Of a DNA stretch of 64,000 nt, positions 44,250 to 54,100 are shown piece after piece; the stretch's first letter is position 1; every line of letters starts with the position of its first letter. The notes beneath the pieces are model-generated. The model did not search any database. It saw only the letters and a list, made by a program, of their open reading frames with translations, and was not told where the DNA came from. The stretch comes from CAWCAW01 sp963714125 (GTDB taxonomy: Bacteria > Actinomycetota > Acidimicrobiia > Acidimicrobiales > UBA8190). The stretch covers positions 558,001 through 622,000 of the forward strand of contig OY970234.1 in the NCBI GenBank assembly GCA_963714125.1, read 5' to 3'. Position numbers and translations under genes: made by a program.

Positions 44250-46801
44250 CCGTTACCCTCGACCGCCCCACCGCCGACATCAGGTCTGGTGACGGCGGCG
44301 TGCCCGCCCGCCGGGCCGTGGTGCGATGGGCATGGCGACTGTTCTTTCGCGAATGGCGTCAACAGCTGCTCGTCTTGGCGCTCATCATCGTGGCCGTTAC
44401 TGTCACGGTGGTCGGCGCCGGCGTGGCCATTAACACCCCCACGCTCAACAACGTGGGCTTCGGCAACGCCAATGCCCAGGTCCAGCTTCCGGCTGGCGAT
44501 CCCACGCTGACGGCGACCGTCTCGGCGCTGCGACGCCAGGTGGGCGCCGTCGATGTCATCGACAACGTGACGGTGGCCATCCCCGGATCGATAGCTACCT
44601 ACCAACTGCGGGCTCAGAACTCGCACGGTCCGTACGACAAGGCCATGGTCTCGGTCATCAGCGGCCACACACCCGACACTGACGGGGAGGTAGCCGTAAC
44701 GCCCAGTGTGGCGTCCGCCTTCGGGTTGCACGTGGGCAGTGTGTGGCACGACGACGGTGTCATCCGCCACGTGGTCGGCATCGTCCAGGACCCGCTGAAC
44801 TTGCTCGACGAGTTCGCGCTGGTTTTGCCGGGCCAAGCGGGCCCGAGCGGGCAGGTGACGTTGCTGTTCGACGCGACACCCGCTCAAGGCCGGGCCTTGG
44901 GGCAGACGTTGGGGCAGAACATCCAACGGCCTCCGACCACATTGAACGGCTTCAACCCCAAGATCTTCGTCATCCTCATCGCCACGCTCGGCATGTTGCT
45001 CATTGGCCTCGTCGCCGTGGGTGGGTTCACCGTGCTGGCCCAGCGGCGTATGCGGGCCATCGGCATGCTCGGGGCGCTGGGCGCCACCGACAAGAACATC
45101 CGGTTGGTGGTGCGCGCCAATGGGCTCGCCGTCGGCGTCGTGGGCACCGTGGTCGGTGCCGTGCTGGGGTTGGCCGCGTGGTTGGGCTACCGGCCGCACG
45201 TCGAGCAGGCGTCGCATCATCTCATCGGCGCCTTCGCGCTGCCGTGGGTGGTGATCGTGCCGGCCATGGCACTCGCCATCGTCACGACGTGGTTGGCGGC
45301 CACGCGACCGGCCCGAGCCATTGCTGGCGTGCCCGTTGTCACCGCTCTGGCCGGGCGACCGGCACCCCCGCGCCAGCTGCACCGTTCCGCCATCCCTGGT
45401 GTGGCGGTGACGGCAGGTGCCTACGTCCTCATTCTCTATGCCGGCGCGTCCAAGGGAAACGGCGGGGGGGCTCCCGAGCTCGTCCTCGGCTTCGTCCTCC
45501 TCACCATTGGGATGGTCCTTCTCGCCCCGACGGCGATCAGCGTCGTGGCCCGACTGTCACGCCGCCTACCCCTGGCCATTCGCATGGCGCTGCGTGATCT
45601 CAACCGGTATCGGGCCCGGTCGGGCTCGGCCCTCGGGGCCATCAGCTTGGGTGTCCTCATGGCCTCCACCGTGTGCGTGTTGGCCGCGGCCCGCTATGGC
45701 AACGTCCTTGACTACGCGGGACCGAACGTGACGAACAGCCAGCTCATCGTGTACACGCCCACGGGCAATCCGAACTATGGGGGCGCACCGTCACCGCACC
45801 AACCGAGTTCGGCCGTGATGCGGGCTCAGGCCGGCGCCATCGAGTCCGCCCTGGGCTCGCACAAGTTGATCGAGCTTGACTCGCCCGACGTGCAACTGAC
45901 ACACCAAGGCTCGGGGCGGAACTTCACGGGCCAGCTGTATGTCGCCACCCCGCAGCTGTTGAAGGCCTTCGGCATCGACGCCCGGTCCATCGACGCCAAG
46001 GCGGAGATCCTGACCATGCGTCCCGGTCTGCCGTCGGTTTCAAACCTTGTCATGGCGGTGAGCCAACCCTTGGGGTCGGGCACTGTCACCAAGGTAAGCC
46101 CGGGCTCGTCCAGCGGGCCCGGACCGGGACCGGGACCGGGTGGGGATTCGAGCCAAGGTCCATGCGCGCCACCCCAGTGCGTCGCCACTCCCCTCATGCA
46201 GAGCGTCGGCGCTTTGCCTTCGGGGACGTCGGCGCCGAACACGGTGGTCACCGAGCACGCCATGCGGACGCTGCACCTGCAATCGAGCGTGGCCGGGTGG
46301 ATGATTTTCACCAACCACCCACTCACGACGACGCAGATCACCAACGCCCGTCGCAGTGCGTCGACACTGGGCATGATCGTCGAGACCAAGTCAGACCTGC
46401 CGTCGTCGGCTCAGGTCATCAACTGGGCCACGGTGGTCGGCATACTCCTGGCTTTGGGCCTGCTGGCCATGACCGTCGGGCTCATCCGTAGCGAGACGGC
46501 TGGTGATTTGCGCACGCTGACGGCAACCGGAGCTGGAACCGGTACACGCCGCGCCCTTACCGCCGTCACGGCCGGTGCCCTCGCCCTCATCGGGGCGGTG
46601 ATGGGGACGGTGGGCGCTTACCTGGCCGCCCTGGCCTTCCTTTCGGGGTCGCCCAACGGCGACAGCATCAGCGAGCTCAGCAGTGTCCCGTTGTTCAACT
46701 TGGGGCTGATCCTCATCGGGATGCCGTTGCTCGGCGCCGCTTGCGCCTGGTTGTTCGCCGGCCGTCAGCCGCCCTACATCGCGGCCAAACCCATGGAGTG
46801 A
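44246..46801 (+). CDS. FtsX-type ABC permease of the PadR operon
   Basis: 851 aa with two FtsX modules. N-terminal membrane segment (LLVLALIIVAVTVTVV), outer domain, three segments with QRRMRAIGMLGALGATDKNIRL, two more in the middle, a second outer domain containing a Gly-Pro linker (PGPGPGPGPGGDSS) and a Cys pair (GPCAPPQC), then three C-terminal segments. Predicted partner of the ATPase at 43524, whose stop it overlaps. Probably a drug, peptide or lipid exporter controlled by the PadR protein. Confidence 0.9.
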   Translation: MTVTLDRPTADIRSGDGGVPARRAVVRWAWRLFFREWRQQLLVLALIIVAVTVTVVGAGVAINTPTLNNVGFGNANAQVQLPAGDPTLTATVSALRRQVGAVDVIDNVTVAIPGSIATYQLRAQNSHGPYDKAMVSVISGHTPDTDGEVAVTPSVASAFGLHVGSVWHDDGVIRHVVGIVQDPLNLLDEFALVLPGQAGPSGQVTLLFDATPAQGRALGQTLGQNIQRPPTTLNGFNPKIFVILIATLGMLLIGLVAVGGFTVLAQRRMRAIGMLGALGATDKNIRLVVRANGLAVGVVGTVVGAVLGLAAWLGYRPHVEQASHHLIGAFALPWVVIVPAMALAIVTTWLAATRPARAIAGVPVVTALAGRPAPPRQLHRSAIPGVAVTAGAYVLILYAGASKGNGGGAPELVLGFVLLTIGMVLLAPTAISVVARLSRRLPLAIRMALRDLNRYRARSGSALGAISLGVLMASTVCVLAAARYGNVLDYAGPNVTNSQLIVYTPTGNPNYGGAPSPHQPSSAVMRAQAGAIESALGSHKLIELDSPDVQLTHQGSGRNFTGQLYVATPQLLKAFGIDARSIDAKAEILTMRPGLPSVSNLVMAVSQPLGSGTVTKVSPGSSSGPGPGPGPGGDSSQGPCAPPQCVATPLMQSVGALPSGTSAPNTVVTEHAMRTLHLQSSVAGWMIFTNHPLTTTQITNARRSASTLGMIVETKSDLPSSAQVINWATVVGILLALGLLAMTVGLIRSETAGDLRTLTATGAGTGTRRALTAVTAGALALIGAVMGTVGAYLAALAFLSGSPNGDSISELSSVPLFNLGLILIGMPLLGAACAWLFAGRQPPYIAAKPME

Positions 46802-46829
46802 CCGTTACTCGGGGTTTGGTTCGAAGTGA

Positions 46830-46859
46830 CTTGTTGTGCAAGATAGCAGCCAGTACCAT
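46830..46859 (+). promoter_or_regulatory. Leaderless promoter with palindrome, ABC-2 operon
   Basis: TTGTTG (46831-46836), 17 nt, TACCAT (46854-46859), then 7 nt to an ATG at 46867. A palindrome CTTG-n5-CAAG (46830-46842) covers the -35 box. The same palindrome, hexamer spacing and distance to the start recur at 49184 before the PadR gene, which points to control of both by that regulator. Confidence 0.65.
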
Positions 46860-46866
46860 GCCACGC

Positions 46867-46929
46867 ATGGCAGTGAACGGAGCGCAGGAGACCGCCGCGG
46901 TGACTCGCCTTAGGACAGGAGTTCGATGA
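46867..46929 (+). CDS. 20-codon leader ORF upstream of the ABC ATPase
   Basis: Codes MAVNGAQETAAVTRLRTGVR and stops in a TGA that overlaps the ATG of the ATPase gene (ATGA at 46926). Its start codon lies 7 nt after the -10 box, so it should be the first thing translated on a leaderless mRNA. The first residues (MAV, then a short spacer) and the DNA around the start match the beginning of the PadR gene at 49221. It may be a leader peptide that couples translation to the ATPase, or the relic of a duplicated PadR start. The ATPase also has its own AGGAG. Confidence 0.5.
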   Translation: MAVNGAQETAAVTRLRTGVR

Positions 46930-47903
46930 GCTCAGCAACGCTGGCCGCCACCGTGCCGGCCGGATCCGCCACCAGCGATTGGGCGGTGGAGACGCACGGC
47001 CTGACCAAGCGATTCGGCCCGAACATCGCCGTCAACGGGGTGGAGCTCCTCGTGCCCCGGGGGTGCGCGTTCGGCTATCTCGGACCCAACGGGGCGGGCA
47101 AGACAACGCTGATTCGCGTCTTACTCGGACTCACGCATGCTGACGCGGGGACCATGTCGCTCCTTGGCCTCGAGGTCCCCAAGCACCGCGACCTGGCCCT
47201 GGCCCGGGTCGGCGCCATCGTCGACGAGCCTCGTTTCCACGGCCATCTGACGGGTCGGCAGAACTTGCAGATCTTGGCCGCCGCCCGCGAGCCGGCGGCT
47301 CGAGGGCGCATCAATCCGGCGCTCGAACGTGTCGGCATCCTGCATCGAGCTGACGACAAAGTGTCGAAGTACTCCATGGGCATGCGTCAGCGGCTCGGCG
47401 TCGCCGCCTGCTTGCTCGGTGATCCCCAGCTGCTCATCCTCGACGAGCCCATGAACGGTCTTGACCCCGCCGGGATGCACGAGATGCGCGACATGATCCT
47501 GTCGCTGGTGGCCGAAGGCCGCACCGTGGTGCTGTCGTCGCATCTCCTCGATGAGATAGAGCGCACCTGCGACGCGGTAGCGATTGTCGACCGGGGCAAC
47601 GTGATCCGCCAAGGCCCGATCTCGGAGTTGCTGGCCGGTTCCAGTTTCGAGTTGCAGATCGAATGTTCGGAGCCGGACCGGGCCAAGACGCTCGTCGATA
47701 CCACCTCCATCGGTGGTCACACCGACATCAGCGCGCAGGGACTCACCGTCACCATGCCCAGTGGCACGACCCGAGACGTGGTGGCCGAGATCAACCGTGT
47801 GCTCGTCGATGGGCGCATTTCGGTGTACCGCCTCCAGCAGGTGCAAGCGTCGCTGGAGGATTGGTTCTTGCAGGTCACCAGTCGATTGGGGGAGACGGAA
47901 TGA
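46926..47903 (+). CDS. ABC-2 type ATPase (CcmA/DrrA-like)
   Basis: 325 aa. Walker A GPNGAGKTT, signature YSMGMRQRL, Walker B LLILDEPMNGLDPAG, switch SSH. A C-terminal extension of about 85 residues after the core is typical of DrrA/BcrA-type drug export ATPases. The ATG at 46926 follows AGGAG with 5-nt spacing and overlaps the leader ORF stop. The permease start overlaps its stop (ATGA at 47900). Confidence 0.94.
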   Translation: MSSATLAATVPAGSATSDWAVETHGLTKRFGPNIAVNGVELLVPRGCAFGYLGPNGAGKTTLIRVLLGLTHADAGTMSLLGLEVPKHRDLALARVGAIVDEPRFHGHLTGRQNLQILAAAREPAARGRINPALERVGILHRADDKVSKYSMGMRQRLGVAACLLGDPQLLILDEPMNGLDPAGMHEMRDMILSLVAEGRTVVLSSHLLDEIERTCDAVAIVDRGNVIRQGPISELLAGSSFELQIECSEPDRAKTLVDTTSIGGHTDISAQGLTVTMPSGTTRDVVAEINRVLVDGRISVYRLQQVQASLEDWFLQVTSRLGETE

Positions 47904-49108
47904 CGACCATGCCCGACGTCGGCGCCCCTCCGGTGCCTTCCCCCCAAGTAGCGCCGCTGGTTGGGCGCGGCGATCACCGGGGGTCGCCCATCCCCACCTG
48001 GAGCATGATCGTCACGCGACTGTTGGAGCTGCGTAAGCGACGCGGCTTGATGATCGCCATGGTGGTGGTGATCATCGGCCTCCCCACCATCTTTCTGGTC
48101 ATTCGTCTCATCACCCACGCCATCGATCCCAAGTCCTATGGCCCGGCCGGTGGGTATTCGATCTATACGAACCTGGTCGCCGGCGTCATGTACGTGTTCG
48201 GTTTCATCATGGCGGCCACACTCGGCAGCACAGCCGGATCAAGCGACCTCTCCGACGGGATGTTCCGGCACCTCGTGGTCACTGGCCGATCCCGTTTGGC
48301 GTTGTATCTGGCCCGCATCCCCGCCGGGTTGGCCCTGGTGTGGTCGTTCATCGCCATCGGTTTCCTCATCGTCTGCGCCGTGTGCGTGTTCGCCGCTCCG
48401 ACGCAGCTCAATTACGACGGCGTCAATGTGCCGACCGGGCTTTCACAGTCCGGGCTCGAGACGTGGGCGGCCGACCATGCCGAAGTGGTGCTCTGCGAGT
48501 TCAACTACAACGGCTTCATCGACGTGGCCGTGCCGTGCGGTCCCAATGGGCCGGTAGCCAATGGCCCGGCTCCTTCGATTGTGGCTCCGCCCAGCGGGGG
48601 CCAAGGCAAGATCCAGGTAGGCCCGGGGTTTGGCGGGCAGAAAGCCACGCAGGCCCAAATACAAGGCGCCGCCCGTCAGGTGGCGAACGAGGACTACCGC
48701 AACTACACCCAGACGTTCCTCACGCCGCCCGTGTCCTTGATGGTCAGTTCAGGCTTGTGGCTCGAACTCGAGGCAACGATCGGGTTCATCGTGGGTCTGG
48801 GATTGGCGTCGCTGCTCGGTCAGAGGACGGTGGCGGTGATCTTGATCATCGTGCTCGAGGTGATCTTGACCCCCATCATCTCCATGCATGTCATTCCGCA
48901 TTTCATCAACGTCGAGCGCGGGGTAGTCGGGCTGGCGACCGCCCACCTGGAACCGGCCGGATTGCCGCTCGCGTTCCACGGCAGCAGCGGCCCCGGAGGT
49001 CCTGTCTTGTTGCCCGAATCGAGAGGGGTGGCGATCATCGTGATCGTCGCCTGGCTGGTGGTGTGGTCCGTGCTCGGCGCCTGGCGCATGATGACGCGCG
49101 ACACCTGA
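47900..49108 (+). CDS. ABC-2 type permease
   Basis: 402 aa. Basic cytoplasmic N-terminus, then about six membrane segments: near residues 50-70, 90-112, 150-172, and three after a large loop (about 290-312, 316-338, 378-396). The long outer loop (about 175-285) carries two cysteines and Gly/Pro-rich sequence. Pairs with the ATPase at 46926, giving a typical two-gene exporter. Its C-terminal gene neighbours are the PadR/HAAS-like pair. Confidence 0.88.
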   Translation: MTTMPDVGAPPVPSPQVAPLVGRGDHRGSPIPTWSMIVTRLLELRKRRGLMIAMVVVIIGLPTIFLVIRLITHAIDPKSYGPAGGYSIYTNLVAGVMYVFGFIMAATLGSTAGSSDLSDGMFRHLVVTGRSRLALYLARIPAGLALVWSFIAIGFLIVCAVCVFAAPTQLNYDGVNVPTGLSQSGLETWAADHAEVVLCEFNYNGFIDVAVPCGPNGPVANGPAPSIVAPPSGGQGKIQVGPGFGGQKATQAQIQGAARQVANEDYRNYTQTFLTPPVSLMVSSGLWLELEATIGFIVGLGLASLLGQRTVAVILIIVLEVILTPIISMHVIPHFINVERGVVGLATAHLEPAGLPLAFHGSSGPGGPVLLPESRGVAIIVIVAWLVVWSVLGAWRMMTRDT

Positions 49109-49183
49109 TTCGTCCCCGTGGACCGCGGGAGCGGCTGTCAGGGCGCAGCAGCTTCTCCTCATAGGGCAGTTTCGGCCACCTCT

Positions 49184-49213
49184 CTTGCGGTGCAAGGTAC
49201 TGTTCGTTAGCAT
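49184..49213 (+). promoter_or_regulatory. Leaderless promoter with palindrome, PadR gene
   Basis: TTGCGG (49185-49190), 17 nt, TAGCAT (49208-49213), then 7 nt to a GTG at 49221. The palindrome CTTG-n5-CAAG (49184-49196) covers the -35 box exactly as at 46830, so the PadR protein probably represses both. Confidence 0.65.
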
Positions 49214-49220
49214 GGTATGC

Positions 49221-49571
49221 GTGGCAGTAAGTGGGGGACGAAGGACCCAGCTCCTGCGGGGCGTGCTCGACCTGTGCTTGTTGGCGGTGATGCGCGAAGG
49301 TCCGGCCTACGGGTACGAGATGACCAAACGTCTCGGCGCCCGTGGACTCTCCATCGTGGGCGAGGGATCGATTTATCCGCTGCTGGGCCGGCTTGAACGC
49401 GACGGTCTGGTCGACACGCACCGGGCCACCAGCAACGGGGGACCGCCCCGGAAGTACTACAGCCTCTCCGTCCAAGGAGAGCGGGCGCTGGCCTTGGGTG
49501 CTGCTGAGTGGCAGGCGACAAGGGACGCCGTCGACTCCGTCTTGGGGTTGGTCAAAGCAGAGGTGAGTTGA
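49221..49571 (+). CDS. Short PadR family regulator
   Basis: 116 aa from a GTG at 49221; an in-frame ATG at 49212 overlaps the -10 box and is disfavoured. Winged-helix PadR domain only: RRTQLLRGVLDLCLLAVMREG, YGYEMTKRL, SIYPLLGRLERDGLVD, RKYYSLSVQGERAL. Short PadR proteins of this type are commonly followed by a HAAS-domain membrane protein, as here. Predicted to bind the CTTG-n5-CAAG site in its own promoter and in that of the ABC-2 operon. Confidence 0.92.
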   Translation: MAVSGGRRTQLLRGVLDLCLLAVMREGPAYGYEMTKRLGARGLSIVGEGSIYPLLGRLERDGLVDTHRATSNGGPPRKYYSLSVQGERALALGAAEWQATRDAVDSVLGLVKAEVS

Positions 49572-50164
49572 TGAATCCATTCGTGGACGAGTGCTGCAAG
49601 GAGTGGGATCGACTCGGGGTGCCCAAGGCCGTGTCGGGCGAAATGGCCGCCGACCTGGCCGCTGACCTAGCCGACGCCGAGGCTGACGGCGTATCGCCCG
49701 AAGAGGTACTCGGCAACGGCGTATTCGATGCCCGGGCCTTTGCAGCGTCATGGGCCGAGTCCCGGGGCTTGGTGGGCGCCGGCGCCGGCGCCGGCGGCTC
49801 AGCACGGAGGCGCTGGCCCCGTGGGACGTTGGTGTTGTGTGCGCTGATCTCGTTGCTCGCCGTTTTGGCGGGACTCCTCATCGTGGGCGCTCGTCAAGGA
49901 GCGTCGGTGACCACCGCTTTCGTGCGGCCGAATTTCACGTGGCAGATCAACGGGCCTCTCATCCCCCGTGGGTTCAAGATCGCCCCGCATGTGCCCTCGC
50001 ACCTGGTCGTGTTGCGGGCCGGCGGACCGCCAGGCGTCGGCGCGGCATTGGTGTTGGCCGGCCTGATTGGGATGGCGGTCACGCTATGGCTCTGGAAGCC
50101 GTGGGCGACGCGCCGGCGGCGCCGTGCCGTCGATGACAACGTGGCATCGCCGAGCTACCTCTAA
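49571..50164 (+). CDS. HAAS-like membrane protein next to PadR
   Basis: 197 aa from the ATG at 49571, which shares one base with the PadR stop. The N-terminal helical region (about 1-65: CCKEWDRLGVPKAVSGEMAA, then DAEADGVSPEEVLG) fits the HAAS/DUF1700 signalling domain that accompanies PadR genes. A Gly/Ala linker and two membrane segments (about 82-102 and 157-176) follow, with an outer loop between. Family knowledge: such proteins probably control the PadR partner; the mechanism is unproven. Confidence 0.8.
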   Translation: MNPFVDECCKEWDRLGVPKAVSGEMAADLAADLADAEADGVSPEEVLGNGVFDARAFAASWAESRGLVGAGAGAGGSARRRWPRGTLVLCALISLLAVLAGLLIVGARQGASVTTAFVRPNFTWQINGPLIPRGFKIAPHVPSHLVVLRAGGPPGVGAALVLAGLIGMAVTLWLWKPWATRRRRRAVDDNVASPSYL

Positions 50165-50241
50165 GACCTGCGCTCCGGCACTACCGTGAGCCTTGTGGTC
50201 TTTAGGCACGGACGGCTTGATGGCGTGGCGCCGCCAACGTT

Positions 50242-50775
50242 GTGACCACAAGGCCGAGGGGCCGTCAAGCCCGGCGCACGCAACTCGACGTGCTGACGCG
50301 CCGGGTCGAAGCGACTGAAGCAGTCCTTGAAATTCAGGCCCTCAAGGCGCGCTATGGCGAGCTCGTGGACCGTCGTTTTGCCCGCGGTGGCGTCGTGGAC
50401 GATGCCGATCTCACTGTCATCACCGCCGAGATCGCCGGTCTGTTCACCGAAGATGCGAGTTGGGACGGGGGTCCGGTCCTCGGCGTCGCCATAGGGCGCG
50501 ACGCCATCGCGGCGCGTTTGCGCTCTCCCACCTTGACGTTCTCCCGACACCTGTTCGTGCAACCCCAGATAGAGGTCAGCGGCGACCACGCCACGGCGCG
50601 TTGGCAGCTTCTGTGTCCGTGTCGCAGTGCCGACGGTTCGTCGTTATGGATGAGTGGTTTCGAAGACGACGAATACCTCCGGGGCGAGGACCGGCGCTGG
50701 CTTCACCGCAGCATGCGCCTCACCACCGTCTTCGTCTCCCCGGTGGGGGCCGGGTGGGATCGCATCCTGGTGTAG
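50242..50775 (+). CDS. SnoaL-like (NTF2-fold) protein
   Basis: 177 aa from a GTG at 50242. A helix (VLEIQALKARYGELVDRR), the LFTEDASWDGG strand turn, then VQPQIEVSGDHATARWQL and a final WLHRSMRLTTVFVSP strand: the cone-shaped NTF2 fold of SnoaL_4 type proteins. Members include dehydratases, isomerases and ring-hydroxylating accessory subunits. No catalytic set is certain. Stands alone after the PadR pair. Confidence 0.8.
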   Translation: MTTRPRGRQARRTQLDVLTRRVEATEAVLEIQALKARYGELVDRRFARGGVVDDADLTVITAEIAGLFTEDASWDGGPVLGVAIGRDAIAARLRSPTLTFSRHLFVQPQIEVSGDHATARWQLLCPCRSADGSSLWMSGFEDDEYLRGEDRRWLHRSMRLTTVFVSPVGAGWDRILV

Positions 50776-51171
50776 GGCCACGCCGTCACGGCCCAGGGCT
50801 CGACCACCTCTGGCGCCATATCTCCGTCGAGCACCAGCGTCGGATGGTCCCCGACGGCTATTTTTATTCTGAAGGCAGGGTTTCCGAGGCGCGTGTGCAC
50901 CAGCCCCAATATGGGTCCCGAAGCTTGGAAAATCTTGGGAAAAGGCTGCTGAGAAGGGCATCGTTGGTGGGGATCGGGCATCATTCGCCCGTTGGGTCAT
51001 GAGGCGACCGCACTATGTGGTGCTGAGAACCCGCACCAGGTAGTGCTGTGGGGTCCTCTGTGACGGGGATCACCAATGTTGACGATTGTGGCTACCACTC
51101 CGTAGGTGATATTTCCTAGGTGTTAACCGCAAGACAACTTGCGTGAGCGCGCCAGGGGGAAGAGGACATCC
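50776..51171. other. Long leader region of the second large secreted protein
   Basis: 396 bp without a gene; frames running through it are extensions of neighbours. Candidate -35 TTGACG at 51079-51084, the same hexamer followed by AT as before the giant protein (16892), but without a clean -10. A perfect hairpin CGCAAG-ACAA-CTTGCG lies at 51128-51143, 28 nt before the start codon. Confidence 0.45.
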
Positions 51172-54100
51172 ATGGAGCAAGGTCCGGTAAGTCGAGTGCA
51201 GCACGGTTGGTCGCGCATGGCGACATCGCGACTCCGCATACCCGCCGCAGTGGCGGGAGCAGCCATGCTCATGGTTGGGAGCTACGCCCTCGTGGCGGGC
51301 GGATCGTCCCTCGCCGGGGCTCAACCGAACCCTCCGGGTGGCGCCCTCCTCGTCAACAACGGCTCCTATGCGAACCAAGGCATTCTTCCCACCGGGTGCG
51401 TAGGGGCGAGCTACACCACCATCCAAGCCGCCGTGAACGCGGCGTCGCCAGGCAACTCGATCTACGTGTGCGCCGGTACCTACTCCGGGGCCGTGTCGAT
51501 CGGCACCAGCGTCGTCCTGGATGGGGCCGAGTACGGCGTCAACGCTGTGGGCCGCACCGGTGAGCCCGAAACCGTCATCGACGCCACGGGCGGGATTACC
51601 TTCACCTCGGGCGGATCGGGGTCCACCGTCAGCGGGTTCTCTCTCAGCGGCTACACGGGCAGCACCGGAGAGATCAACGCCGCCAACGTCGGAAGTGGAT
51701 GGACGTTCTCGGACAACATCATCGACACGAGCAAGGGCGGCATCTACTTCAACACCAACGACGTGGCGAGCCCAGCCGCCACAACCATCTCCGACAACGA
51801 GTTCACCCAGGCCACCTCGGCCGGCGAAGGCGGCGGTGGCTATGCCGGCCAGGCCGTGGCGCTGTGGGGAAAGACAGGCAACAACGTCACCGTCTCGGGG
51901 AACGACTTCTCTGACCTGTCGGGTCCCGGGGCCGCCATCAACACCACGGGATCGGGGGCCGGGCCGGACAACAATTGCAGCGACACCAACACGGCGACCC
52001 TGAGCCAAGGGCTGGTCATCAGCTCGAACACCTGGGAGGACAACGGCGCCAATAGCACCGGCGAGAACTTCATCGCCATGTTCTGCACCGACGGCGCCCA
52101 GGTCAGCGACAACACGGCCAGCATCACCGACAACGACGACCCCAACGCTGAGACCGTCATCTACCTCGGTGGCGCCAACGACAGCGCCACGGTGAGCGGG
52201 AACCACGTCTCGGCCGCGACCGATGGCGGTGCGTACAACCAGTTCACGCTGGGGAACACCCAAGTTGCCGGTGTCGATGTCAACAGCAACTCCTACACCT
52301 CGGGTGCGCAGGGAGTCACGGTTTCGGACAACGTCGTTTCCGGATTGAACTTCGGCGTCGAGGTCCGCAACAGCCCGCCCACCAACGTGCAGATCACCGG
52401 CAACACCATTTCGGACTCGGTGACCAACGGCATCAAGATCAAGGCCACGGGTGGCGACACCATCTCGGGTAACACGGTGTCAGCCACATACGGAGCCGAC
52501 GACTGCCTCGACCTGACGAGCGGCAGCGGCACCGCCGGTACCAACGACGCGTGGTCGAACGACACCGGCGTCACCAGCTCGCCCGCCGGGCTCTGCCAGG
52601 CCACCACCACCACGACCACATCGCTCTCGGGCGACAGCCAGACGGGGACGGCCATCACCGTGCCCGCCGGCTCGGCGGTGACTGACGCAGCCACGTTGAG
52701 CGGGGCCAACTCCGCTACGGCAGGCGGGACGGTGACCTACAGCGTCTACTCCGATTCGGCTTGCACCGTTTCAGCCGGCTCAGGCGGCACCGTGACCGTC
52801 ACCAGCGGCAGCGTGCCCGCCTCGAGCGCCGTGACCCTGGACACCGCCGGCACCTACTACTGGGGGGCGTCGTACTCCGGTGATTCGGCCAACGCTGCTT
52901 CCACCAGCGCCTGCGGTCCTGGAGACGAGGTCGAAACCGTTGCGGTCGGATCGACAGGGCTGACCACGTCGCTGTCGGGTGACAGCCAGACCGGGACCAC
53001 GATCTCGGTGCCCGTCAACACGGCGGTGACTGACGCCGCCACGTTGTCGGGGACCTACGCCGCCATTGCCGGCGGGACGGTCACCTACACCGCCTACTCC
53101 AACTCCGCCTGTACCACCTCGGTGGGCTCGGGGGGAACGGTGAGCGTTTCCAACGGCAGCGTTCCGGCCTCAGGTGCGGTCACCTTGGCGAGCCCCGGCA
53201 CCTACTACTGGCAGGCGTCGTACTCGGGTGACGTGGCCAATACGTCCTCGACGAGCGCCTGTGGCATCGGGCACGAAGTGGAGAACGTCAGTCTGGACAA
53301 CTCCACCACCCAGACCACCCCGAGCAGCTCGACGGGAGCGTTGGGCGGGCCCAACAGCGATGTCGCCGTGGTCCAAGGCGACGCCCACAGCGGTAGCCCG
53401 ACGGGAACGGTGACCTTCTACGAATGTGGGCCCACCGGCACCGCCACGCCCTGCACGTCGCAGGCGCACCAAGTGGGGAGCCCGGTGAACCTGACCGCCG
53501 AGCCTGGCAACGCCGCCAAGGCCACGTCGGTCTCGTTCGTGGCCAACTCCACCGGCTACTGGTGCTTCGCCGGGTACTACTCCGGGAGCCCTGACTACGC
53601 GGCCAGCTCGGACACGTCAGTGGACGAGTGCTACGACGTGACCTCGGCTACCACCTCGCTGTCGACGGCACCGACGAACGCCACTATCAACCTCGGCCAA
53701 TCGGACACCGACGCCGGCACGGTGACGGGCAACGCAGCCGGCGGCAGCCCCACCGGGACGATGACCTTCTACCAGTGCGGGCCGACGTCGACGCCGACAG
53801 CGTGCACATCGAAGGCCAACCAAGTAGGTGGGGTGGTGAACGTCACCGCCGGTTCGGGTAACACCGCCTCGGCGTCGTCGGCGGCCTTCACCCCGAGCGC
53901 CGTGGGCTACTGGTGTTTCGCCGGCTACTACTCGGGTGACTCCAACTACCTGGCCAGTTCCGATGCCACCGTTGACGAGTGTGTCGATGTCGCCGGCCCG
54001 CTGACCTTCATCACCACGTCGTTGCCGGCCGCCACGCAGGGACAGAGCTACTCGTTCGGCATCGTGGTCCGGGGTGGGACCCAGCCTTACCACTGGATCC

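Noticed and set aside
50460..51002. 180-codon plus-strand frame overlapping the SnoaL-like gene and the spacer
   Set aside because: Its first half is another frame of the SnoaL-like gene and the rest has no domain or codon pattern of a real gene.
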